Source: an uncultured Bacteroidales bacterium (GTDB lineage: Bacteria > Bacteroidota > Bacteroidia > Bacteroidales > Paludibacteraceae). From it: a DNA stretch of 64,000 nt. The position numbers were made by a program, and so were the translations under genes. The notes under the pieces are model-generated. The model ran no database searches. It was not told the origin of the DNA and saw nothing but the letters and a program-made list of their open reading frames with translations. The stretch spans positions 186,001-250,000 of the forward strand of contig ONHW01000003.1 in assembly GCA_900317745.1 (NCBI GenBank), read 5' to 3'. This document shows, piece after piece, positions 44,771 to 52,570 of the stretch; the first letter of the stretch is position 1, and each line of letters begins with the position of its first letter.

Positions 44771-47008
44771 TTAGTCAAATACTCGTTTTACGGATTGTAT
44801 GTTATGCATTTTTTTGAGCGAATCCATCAGCTCATACAGTTCTGCTTTGTCGTACACGTACAGCACAAGCCGCGCGGTGAATACGCCGTTGTTGGCAGTT
44901 ATGTGCAGTTCGTTGAGGTTGATATGGAAGTTGTCGGATATGACGCGCAGCATCTCGATTAGCAGGCCGAACTGGTCGATACCCTCTATCTCCATTTTCT
45001 CCTTGTACTGGCTCATGCGGTGCGTATCCCATGTGACGGAGTAGATCGATTTGCCGTAACTGGACTTGAGCCGTTCCGCCACAGGGCAGTTCATGTAGTG
45101 GACGTGCATCTTGCCTGTTGTGTCCTTGAACGCAATGGCTTCGTCACCCGGTATAGGTTTGCAGCAGTCTTCAAGGATAACATCCTTCAGGTTCTCGTCG
45201 GTTAGTACGAGGTTGTGCCGCGACTTGTCTTTGCGCGTATCCATCGTCACGCCTTCCTCAGCCTGTTCGCTGATTGCGGGCTGGCTGTTCTGCCTCCACG
45301 GGCGCAGACGCGACCAGAGGCTCTGCTTCGGAGCAATGATATCTTTCAGTCCTTCGAGCTTGATAGCGTCCAGACCGATCTGCCTGAACAACTCGCTGCG
45401 TTTGGTCAGGTGGTAGTAGGTGAGTAGCCGTTGTATGGCTCCGTCGTACTGCGTCTCGGGTATAGATAGCGAGCGCAGCGCATCGTTCAGCCGCCGTTCG
45501 CCTACGCGCTCCTGCTGACGTTCCTGCTTGCGGAAGAATGTGTTCAGCGCCGATTGCGCTTTGGCGGTGATCACATAGTTGAGCCACTCGGGTTGCGGTT
45601 GTTGCTGTTGGGCGGTGAGCACCTCTACCTGGTCGCCGGCGTGCAGGATATAATCGCTGCTCTTGAGCGTGTGGTTGACCTTGGCGCCGATACAGTGCTC
45701 GCCAAGTTCGGAGTGCAACTGATATGCCAGATCGAGCACCGTAGCGCCCTGCGGCAGTGTCTGTATGTCGCCGCTCGGGGTAAAGACGAACACCTCCTTG
45801 GCGAACAGGTTCAGTTTGAACGTGTCAAGGAACGCCATGGCATCGGGCGAGTCGCTCTTCAGCACCTCTTTGATGTCGCGCAGCCACTTGTCAAGTTCGG
45901 TCTCTTCCATCACGCCGGACTTGTATTTCCAGTGTGCAGCCAGACCTTGCTCGGCGAGCTCGTGCATGCGCCGCGTGCGGATCTGTATCTCCACCCAGTC
46001 GCCGTTCTGACCCATGACGGTGATATGCAGGGCTTCGTAGCCGTTGGCTTTCGGCGTGGATATCCAGTCGCGTATTCGTTCGGGGTGCGGACGGTAGATC
46101 TCTGTGATGGCGGAGTAGATCATCCAGCACTGGTCTTTCTCGCTGAAGTTCGGGTGCGGTGTGAATACGATACGCACGGCAAGCAGGTCATACACCTCAT
46201 CGAAACTGACGTGCTTCGTGTTCATCTTCCGCCAGATGGAGTAGGGCGACTTGATACGTGCCGTCAGGTCGAACTCGTAGCCGAGCGACTTGAGTTTTTC
46301 GCGTATAGGTTGTGCAAACCGCTCGAAGTTCTCCATACGCGTCATATTGTCGGCTGCTATACGCTCCTGCAGTTCGGCGTAGGTGTTCGGGTGCTCGTAG
46401 CGGAACGCCAGGTTCTCCAGTTCGCTCTTGATGGAGCCTAATCCGAGTCGGTGTGCCAGCGGTGCGTAGATATACTGCGTCTCGCCGGCAATCTTGTACT
46501 GCTTCTCTTTCGGCTGTGCCTCGAGTGTGCGCATGTTATGCAGGCGGTCGGCAATCTTGATGAGTACAACGCGTATGTCGTCGCTCATCGTGAGCAGCAA
46601 CTTTCGGAAGTTCTCCGCTTGCTCGGAAGCTTTGTCGCCGAACACGCCGCCGGAGATCTTTGTCAGTCCGTCCACTATCTGTGCGATCTTCGAGCCGAAC
46701 AGGTTGTCGATGTCCTCCACCGTATAATCGGTATCCTCCACCACGTCGTGCAGCAGTGCAGCGCTGATGGACGTGCTGCCCAGCCCGATCTCGCTCACCA
46801 CGATCTTTGCCACGGCGAGCGGATGCATGATGTACGGCTCACCGCTGAGCCGGCGCACGCCGTAGTGCGCCTTGTTGGCAAAGCGGAACGCCTGCTCGAT
46901 GCGCTCGACGTGCTGGCGGTGCGATGTATGCGCGTACGCGTCGATTAAGGAGGCAAACTCCTGTTCGATCATCGCTGTTTCAGCCTGTGTGAATTCACTT
47001 CTTTTCAT
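44771..47008 (-). CDS. relA: Bifunctional (p)ppGpp synthetase/hydrolase (RelA/SpoT)
   Basis: 745 residues, full Rsh architecture. HD hydrolase domain (ALLHDVVEDTDYTVEDI near residue 85), synthetase domain (about 240-350, with RIKSPYSIWRKMNTKHVSFDEVYDLLAVRIVF in segments), TGS domain (about 400-460, VFTPSGDIQTLPQGATVLDLAY) and C-terminal ACT domain (about 670-745). Conserved HD and synthetase cores suggest both activities. Controls the stringent response. Own promoter upstream. Confidence 0.95.
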   Translation of the reverse strand: MKRSEFTQAETAMIEQEFASLIDAYAHTSHRQHVERIEQAFRFANKAHYGVRRLSGEPYIMHPLAVAKIVVSEIGLGSTSISAALLHDVVEDTDYTVEDIDNLFGSKIAQIVDGLTKISGGVFGDKASEQAENFRKLLLTMSDDIRVVLIKIADRLHNMRTLEAQPKEKQYKIAGETQYIYAPLAHRLGLGSIKSELENLAFRYEHPNTYAELQERIAADNMTRMENFERFAQPIREKLKSLGYEFDLTARIKSPYSIWRKMNTKHVSFDEVYDLLAVRIVFTPHPNFSEKDQCWMIYSAITEIYRPHPERIRDWISTPKANGYEALHITVMGQNGDWVEIQIRTRRMHELAEQGLAAHWKYKSGVMEETELDKWLRDIKEVLKSDSPDAMAFLDTFKLNLFAKEVFVFTPSGDIQTLPQGATVLDLAYQLHSELGEHCIGAKVNHTLKSSDYILHAGDQVEVLTAQQQQPQPEWLNYVITAKAQSALNTFFRKQERQQERVGERRLNDALRSLSIPETQYDGAIQRLLTYYHLTKRSELFRQIGLDAIKLEGLKDIIAPKQSLWSRLRPWRQNSQPAISEQAEEGVTMDTRKDKSRHNLVLTDENLKDVILEDCCKPIPGDEAIAFKDTTGKMHVHYMNCPVAERLKSSYGKSIYSVTWDTHRMSQYKEKMEIEGIDQFGLLIEMLRVISDNFHINLNELHITANNGVFTARLVLYVYDKAELYELMDSLKKMHNIQSVKRVFD

Positions 47009-47039
47009 TGCGAAAATACGGGGTACACAAAAAGTGCTA

Positions 47040-47071
47040 CAAAGTTACAAAAAAAAATGCACATTTGCAAG
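47040..47071 (-). promoter_or_regulatory. Promoter of relA
   Basis: Minus strand CTTG (47071-47068), 20 bp, TAACTTTG (47047-47040); leader about 25 bases. Confidence 0.75.
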
Positions 47072-47221
47072 AGTTTTGTGATTTTTTTGAAAAATACCTT
47101 GTTTTTAGGCAGATTTATTTGCAAATATCAAAAAAAAGTTGTAATTTTTGTGCAAAAAAATGCACCGACTGGGGAGCGAAGATCCGACCATAGATAATTT
47201 ACCGCAGGGGTAGTATATGTA

Positions 47222-47434
47222 GTGTCCTGTGTCCGGCGCTTGTAACGCCGGATAGTTGTGCAGTCGTTCAGTGCGCGGCGATGTCCCGCCGCGTGGTTGG
47301 TGTCCTGTGTCCGGCGCTTTCAACGCCGGATAGTTGTGCAGTCGTTCAGTGCGCCCCATGCCGCCAAGCGGCATCAGTAGCGCCTATCTGCCGAACGCGC
47401 CAGTGTCCTGTGCTCGGCGCTTTCAACGCCGAGT
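47222..47434 (+). repeat. Three tandem-like copies of a hairpin unit
   Basis: GTGTCCTGTGTCCGGCGCTT at 47222 and 47301 and a diverged copy at 47403; each holds CCGGCG-CTTnnAA-CGCCGG or a variant, and the first two share the following GATAGTTGTGCAGTCGTTCAGTGCGC part. An 18-bp repeat CGGCATCTGCCTGTTCTC follows at 47453-47500. Confidence 0.8.
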
Positions 47435-47529
47435 CTTTTCTTTGCCTGTCTTTCGGCATCTGCCTGTTCTCCGGCATCTACCTGTTCTCCGGCATCCGTC
47501 TTTATTCTCCCGGCATGCGATGCCGGCAT

Positions 47530-48345
47530 CCTAATTGTCGGTAATTGTTGACCACCCATGATCATCGCAATTGTTGGTAATGGTTGATAATTCTTAGCCC
47601 TAAAGGGCACGATCTGCTTCGCTGTATGGTTGACTGACTTTTTCTTTTGGTCATCAATTACCATCAATTATCCTCAATTAGGTTGCTCACAATGTTCGCA
47701 TTGACTATCGCAGTAATCGCGACTAAAGGAGCGAAAAAAATTGTTGTTAATTGTTGATAATGGTTGACCTATCTTGTCCTCCGTCAATTGTTGATAACTG
47801 TTGTTAATTGTTGACCTTTCTTGTCCTTTTGCAATTTTGGATAATTGTTGATAATTGTTGATAATTGTTGACCTATCTTGTCCTCCGTCAATTGTTGTTA
47901 ATTGTTGATAATTGATGACCTCTTTTTTTTTCACCATAACATTTTGAATACCTCCAAATACCCTCCAATATGCGTTTAATCCCGACGGTCAGCCGACGGT
48001 CAACCGACGGTCAAATCTATTATGACAACCGGAAAGAACCTATAACAAACGATTATGCATAACGCATACTGTTGGTTCGTTAACTTTGTTAATTACATCT
48101 GTATTGAGTTGATAAATAATACATTACAATGGCTATTTTCTTAAATTTTTTTGGTTAAAATTATCGCATCAGTAATATTATGTGAATAATTGTTGACCAC
48201 CCATGATCATCGCAATTGTTGATAATTGTTGTTAATTGTTGACCTCTTTTTCCTTCTGCAATTTTGGTTAATTGTTGATAATTGTTGACAACCTTCAAAA
48301 TACTCTCTTGCAATTGTTGATAATGGTTGATAATTGTTGACGACT
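47530..48345 (+). repeat. TTGTTGATAATTG repeat array
   Basis: More than twenty copies of TTGATAATTG, TTGTTAATTG, TTGGTAATGG and TTGTTGACC variants, separated by spacers such as TATCTTGTCCTCCGTCA (twice). A 34-bp block beginning AATTGTTGACCACCCATGATC is identical at 47543 and 48188. Frames through it encode only Asn/Gln/Tyr repeats and are not credible genes. The middle (47940-48180) is AT-rich with three 11-bp CGACGGTCAAC units at 47981-48013. Confidence 0.8.
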
Positions 48346-48368
48346 AATCTAATCTGACCACTCGAATC

Positions 48369-48626
48369 ATGACAGACGAAGAATTTACAAGAGAGCAGAT
48401 GGACGAACAGCGCAAAGAGGTTTCCCGATTGCGCAGCGAACTGAAAGCCTTCAACAAGGCTCGAGCAGCTTTGTCCAAAGAGGACAAAGAGCGCACTCGT
48501 CAGCAAGCCAAAGACTTGCAAGGCCAATATAACCGTGCATTAGGGCGGTTATATACCATGCGGAATTATTTCCTATGGAACAGTAGTGCCGACCGCGAGT
48601 ATGTATCCGCGTATAATGATGATTAA
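48369..48626 (+). CDS. Small coiled-coil hypothetical protein
   Basis: 85 residues, highly charged and helical: MTDEEFTREQMDEQRKEVSR, LRSELKAFNKARAALSKEDK, then a more hydrophobic end RALGRLYTMRNYFLWNSS. No signal or membrane span; predicted continuous coiled coil. No family recognised. Composition and a terminator behind it (48646) support a real gene. It stands alone between the repeat array and ffh. Confidence 0.6.
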   Translation: MTDEEFTREQMDEQRKEVSRLRSELKAFNKARAALSKEDKERTRQQAKDLQGQYNRALGRLYTMRNYFLWNSSADREYVSAYNDD

Positions 48627-48645
48627 CGAATACGTCTTTCTCGCA

Positions 48646-48673
48646 GCGAGGGCATTCGAATGAGTGCCCTCGC
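48646..48673 (+). terminator. Hairpin after the small coiled-coil gene
   Basis: GCGAGGGCA, ten-base loop, TGCCCTCGC, 20 bases after the stop; a weak T-run follows. Confidence 0.6.
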
Positions 48674-48705
48674 CTGTGTTTACAAATTTTCTAACATAAA
48701 TTTGC

Positions 48706-48785
48706 AAAATCGTGCCGTTCCATCGGGGTTTTATCAGGGGATTGTCGGAGTTTTGTCGAATCGTTTGTACTCCGAATAGGGGAAT
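48706..48785 (+). repeat. Dispersed phased-TCG element, copy D
   Basis: AAAATCGTGCCGTTCCATCG, then GGGTTTTATCA-GGGGATTGTCG-GAGTTTTGTCG-AATCG at 11-12 bp spacing. The remaining 48786-48850 holds nothing recognisable. Confidence 0.75.
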
Positions 48786-48853
48786 GATTTGCTGCTTGTA
48801 GTCCTCAAAATCACTACGCGGCGCACAGTGTTTCTCAAAAAATATCCGAAATA

Positions 48854-48885
48854 TTTGCATTTGTCAATTTTTTTTTGTAACTTTG
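48854..48885 (+). promoter_or_regulatory. Promoter of ffh
   Basis: TTTG 48854-48857, 20 bp, TAACTTTG 48878-48885, full consensus; leader about 100 bases containing repeated AAATCGTAAATGA motifs. Confidence 0.85.
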
Positions 48886-48966
48886 CAGGCTTTTTATGGG
48901 CATTGCCCGTTATGAGCCCGTTAAGAGGGCTAAATGACCCAATGACTCAATAAATGAACAAATCGT

Positions 48967-50344
48967 AAATGACCAAATCGTAAATAGTTTTATGTTTGAC
49001 AACCTAAGCGAACGGCTGGAACGGTCGTTCAAGATACTGAAAGGCGAAGGACGTATCACCGAGATTAACATCGCCGAAACCGTTAAGGACATCCGCAAAG
49101 CCCTCTTGGAGGCGGATGTTAACTACAAGACTGCCAAGCAGTTCACCGATTCTGTCAAGGCGAAAGCTCTTGGTCAGAACGTGATGACCTCCGTGCGCCC
49201 GGGGCAACTGATGGTGAAGATCACCCACGACGAACTGGCTGCACTCATGGGCGCGGAAGCCGTTGAACTGAACCTCAAGGGCAACCCGGCGGTTATCCTG
49301 CTCTCCGGTCTGCAAGGTTCGGGTAAGACAACCTTTGCCGCCAAGCTCGCCAACTATCTTCAGACGAAGAAAGGCAAGAAGGTCATGCTCGTTGCCGATG
49401 ACGTTTATCGTCCCGCTGCTATCGAACAGTTGCGCGTACTTGGCGAGCAGATCAATGCCAAGGTTTTCACCGGCGAAGAGATAAGCAATCCCGTTGAGAA
49501 AGCCAGGAAAGCCATTGCTGAGGCTAAGGTCTATGGTTACGACGTCGTGATCGTCGATACAGCCGGTCGTCTGGCTGTTGACGAGCAGATGATGACCGAG
49601 ATCGCCGCTATCAAACAGGCTATCCAGCCGCAGGAGACCTTGTTTGTGGTCGATGCCATGACGGGTCAGGATGCCGTGAATACCGCCAAGGCGTTCAACG
49701 ACCGCCTGGACTTCGATGGCGTTATCCTCACCAAGCTTGATGGCGATGCCCGAGGTGGTGCTGCGCTCAGTATCCGCTCGGTGGTGGAGAAACCTATCAA
49801 GTTCATCGGCACGGGCGAGAAGATGGAGGCCCTCGATGTGTTCCACCCGGCTCGTATGGCAGACCGTATCCTCGGTATGGGTGACGTGGTCAGCCTCGTT
49901 GAACGTGCGCAGGAGCAATACGATGAAGAGGAAGCACGCCGTATCAGCAAGCGTATAGCCAAGAACCAGTTCGACTTCAACGACTTCCTCGGTCAGCTCA
50001 ATCAGATCAAGAAGATGGGCTCGATGAAAGATCTCATGGGCATGATTCCTGGTATGGACAAGGCGATGAAGGGCGTGGAGATCAGCGATGACGCTTTCAA
50101 ACCCGTTGAGGCTATCATAGGCTCGATGACGCCCGAGGAGCGCTCCAATCCCGCACTGCTCAACGGCAGCCGCAAGCAGCGTATAGCCAAAGGCTCTGGC
50201 ACATCGATCGTCGAGGTCAACCGTTTCATCAAGCAGTTCGAGCAAACCTCCAAAATGATGCGCAAAGTCCAACAGATGCGCCGCAGATAAGATCAAATGA
50301 CAAAATAGTAAATAGTAAATGACTAAATCGTAAATAGTTTTATG
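48967..50344 (+). repeat. Duplicated leader in front of ffh and glyS
   Basis: AATGACCAAATCGTAAATAG-TTTTATG before ffh (48968-48994) and AATGACTAAATCGTAAATAG-TTTTATG before glyS (50318-50344) differ by one base and both end in the start codon. Confidence 0.85.
48992..50290 (+). CDS. ffh: Signal recognition particle protein Ffh
   Basis: 432 residues. GTPase that with 4.5S RNA targets nascent membrane proteins to FtsY. N-domain helices, LLSGLQGSGKTTFAAKLA (P-loop), VADDVYRPAAIEQL, DTAGRLAVD, TKLDGDARGGAALS, and a Met-rich M domain (about 320-432: MKDLMGMIPGMDKAMKGVEI, then SKMMRKVQQMRRR). The start is preceded by a sequence duplicated in front of glyS. The SRP RNA gene was not found in the window. 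Confidence 0.96.
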   Translation: MFDNLSERLERSFKILKGEGRITEINIAETVKDIRKALLEADVNYKTAKQFTDSVKAKALGQNVMTSVRPGQLMVKITHDELAALMGAEAVELNLKGNPAVILLSGLQGSGKTTFAAKLANYLQTKKGKKVMLVADDVYRPAAIEQLRVLGEQINAKVFTGEEISNPVEKARKAIAEAKVYGYDVVIVDTAGRLAVDEQMMTEIAAIKQAIQPQETLFVVDAMTGQDAVNTAKAFNDRLDFDGVILTKLDGDARGGAALSIRSVVEKPIKFIGTGEKMEALDVFHPARMADRILGMGDVVSLVERAQEQYDEEEARRISKRIAKNQFDFNDFLGQLNQIKKMGSMKDLMGMIPGMDKAMKGVEISDDAFKPVEAIIGSMTPEERSNPALLNGSRKQRIAKGSGTSIVEVNRFIKQFEQTSKMMRKVQQMRRR

Positions 50345-51913
50345 GCAACACAAGAAGAAACATTCAAAAAGATTGTCGCACACTGCAAGGAGTACGGATT
50401 CGTGTTCCCCAGCAGCGAGATCTACGACGGATTAGGCGCTGTGTATGACTATGGTCAGAACGGCGTTGAACTGAAGAACAACATTAAGCGTTACTGGTGG
50501 GACTCGATGACCCTGCTTCACCAGAACATCGTGGGTATCGACGCAGCTATCTTTATGCACCCAACGACATGGAAAGCCTCCGGTCACGTGGATGCGTTCA
50601 ACGACCCGCTGATCGACAACCGCGACTCGAAGAAACGCTATCGTGCCGATGTACTCATCGAGGAGCAGATCGCCAAGTATGAGGAGAAGATTCAGAAGGA
50701 GGTGGACAAAGCCCGCAAGCGTTTCGGTGACTCGTTCGATGAGGCTATGTTCCGCCAGACCAACGCCCGCGTGATAGAGCACCAGCAGAAGCGCGATGCA
50801 CTGCACGAGCGTTACTCGGCAGCCATGAACGCCAACGACCTGGACGAACTCAAGCAAATCATCCTTGACGAGGAGATCGTTTGCCCTATCAGCGGCACGC
50901 GCAACTGGACGGACGTACGTCAGTTCAACCTGATGTTCCAAACCGAGATGGGCTCCACTGCCGATGGCGCAATGAAGATCTACCTCCGTCCGGAGACTGC
51001 GCAGGGAATCTTCGTTAACTTCCTGAACGTGCAGAAGACCGGCCGTATGAAGATTCCGTTCGGCATAGCACAGATCGGTAAGGCGTTCCGCAACGAGATT
51101 GTAGCGCGTCAGTTCGTGTTCCGTATGCGCGAGTTCGAGCAGATGGAGATGCAGTTCTTTGTTCGTCCGGGTGAGGAACTCAAGTGGTTTGAGCACTGGA
51201 AAGCGTTCCGCCTCAAGTGGCACAAGGCTCTCGGCCTCGGCGACCAGAAGTATCGCTTCCACGACCACGAGAAACTGGCGCACTACGCCAATGCCGCTAC
51301 CGACATCGAGTTCCAGATGCCGTTCGGCTTCAAGGAGGTAGAGGGTATCCACAGCCGTACGAACTTCGACCTCTCGCAGCACGCCAAGTATAGCGGCAAG
51401 AAGATTGAATATTTCGACCCCGAACTCAATCAGTCGTACACCCCGTATGTTATTGAGACCTCTATCGGCGTGGATCGTATGTTCCTGAGTGTGATGTGCG
51501 GTTCGTACAAAGAAGAGCAACTGGAGGGCGGTGATGTACGCGTTGTACTCAGCCTGCCGCCTGTGCTGGCGCCTGTCAAGGCTTGCATCATGCCGCTCGT
51601 TAAGAAAGACGGTCTGCCCGAACTCGCCCACAAGATCATGGACGAACTGAAGTTCGACTTCCGCGTGCAGTATGACGAGAAAGACTCTATCGGCAAGCGT
51701 TATCGCCGCCAGGATGCTATCGGCACACCGTTCTGCATCACGGTCGATCATGACTCGTTGAACGACGGTTGCGTTACCCTGCGTTACCGCGACACGATGG
51801 AGCAGGATCGCGTGAAGATTGAAGATCTGCACGAGATCATCCGCCGCGCCACCGATGCCAAGGAACTTTATCGCAAGATCGTAGGCGACAAACTTGAAGA
51901 TACAGAGGAATAA
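50342..51913 (+). CDS. glyS: Glycine-tRNA ligase (single-chain dimeric type)
   Basis: 523 residues, the alpha2 type also found in archaea and eukaryotes. Class II core with YGFVFPSSEIYDGLGAVYDYG, a long helical insertion (about 100-175), FNLMFQTEMGSTADGAM, LRPETAQGIFVNFLN, AFRNEIVARQFVFRMREFEQ, and GVDRMFLSVM; C-terminal anticodon-binding domain from about residue 400 (PVLAPVKACIMPLVKKDGLP). Follows ffh by 51 bp. Confidence 0.95.
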   Translation: MATQEETFKKIVAHCKEYGFVFPSSEIYDGLGAVYDYGQNGVELKNNIKRYWWDSMTLLHQNIVGIDAAIFMHPTTWKASGHVDAFNDPLIDNRDSKKRYRADVLIEEQIAKYEEKIQKEVDKARKRFGDSFDEAMFRQTNARVIEHQQKRDALHERYSAAMNANDLDELKQIILDEEIVCPISGTRNWTDVRQFNLMFQTEMGSTADGAMKIYLRPETAQGIFVNFLNVQKTGRMKIPFGIAQIGKAFRNEIVARQFVFRMREFEQMEMQFFVRPGEELKWFEHWKAFRLKWHKALGLGDQKYRFHDHEKLAHYANAATDIEFQMPFGFKEVEGIHSRTNFDLSQHAKYSGKKIEYFDPELNQSYTPYVIETSIGVDRMFLSVMCGSYKEEQLEGGDVRVVLSLPPVLAPVKACIMPLVKKDGLPELAHKIMDELKFDFRVQYDEKDSIGKRYRRQDAIGTPFCITVDHDSLNDGCVTLRYRDTMEQDRVKIEDLHEIIRRATDAKELYRKIVGDKLEDTEE

Positions 51914-51953
51914 GAATCCTAAATAAATATGTATTCCTATTAATCGCACAATT

Positions 51954-52538
51954 ATGAAAAGGTTTGTTACTTTGGTGCTTTCGGCACTGATGATTTTGCC
52001 TGTATTTGCAGGTAAGACCCAAAAGGCTTGGACTTTCGCTCTCAATGACGATGGCGAATGTGTAGTGGAACGTTCGTTTGATACCGACAAAGATGCCCAG
52101 GCTGCATTGAAGGCGTTTAAGGCTGCATTGAACAAAGTGACTCTTGAAAGCCGCTCGACAATCAATGAAGTCCCCGGTGAGAGCATCTTGTACGAACTCA
52201 AGAAGAACACCAAGACGCGCTACAATCCGTTTGCCGGAAACTTCAACGAGTCGATGCAGTTCAAGATGGCTGTTACATACGCTGACGGAAAAGTGCTGGT
52301 GCGCTTGTACGACATCAACCTCGAGAACAAGTATGAAGGTTACGGCAAGAACGTGAGAAATGATACTTTTTCCGGCAAGATAGCTGAATATGAGGAGGCT
52401 GCCGAAACGGCTGCTACCGCCAAGGGCAAAGAAAAGAAAGAAGCCGAAGAGGTTATGGAAAACATCAACGATTCGCTCAATATGTGCGAGGAGGAGATGA
52501 ACAAGATTTTCAATGCGTTTGCCAAAGCGCTGAAGTAA
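51954..52538 (+). CDS. Secreted hypothetical protein (possibly DUF4468-like)
   Basis: 194 residues. Signal peptide MKRFVTLVLSALMILPVFAG. Mature N-terminal half with WTFALNDDGECVVERSFDTD, LYELKKNTKTRYNPFAGNFN, then QFKMAVTYADGKVLVRLYDINLENKYEG, a pattern loosely like DUF4468. The C-terminal 60 residues are a charged helix (EEAAETAATAKGKEKKEAEE). Periplasmic. Same direction as glyS and the following peptidase, 32 bp before it. Confidence 0.7.
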   Translation: MKRFVTLVLSALMILPVFAGKTQKAWTFALNDDGECVVERSFDTDKDAQAALKAFKAALNKVTLESRSTINEVPGESILYELKKNTKTRYNPFAGNFNESMQFKMAVTYADGKVLVRLYDINLENKYEGYGKNVRNDTFSGKIAEYEEAAETAATAKGKEKKEAEEVMENINDSLNMCEEEMNKIFNAFAKALK

Positions 52539-52570
52539 GTTTTTGCTCACTAACTGCATAAATAATTACT

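Noticed and set aside
47674-47937. Minus-strand frame rich in Tyr-Gln-Gln-Leu and Ser-Thr-Ile-Asn-Asn
   Set aside because: The amino-acid pattern is just translation of the TTGATAATTG repeats; no start signal.
47530-48345. CRISPR array
   Set aside because: Repeat length and spacing are irregular, spacers recur, and there are no cas genes.
48207-48527. Minus-strand frame of 106 codons
   Set aside because: Antisense to the small coiled-coil gene and continues into the repeat array; the plus-strand gene is better supported.
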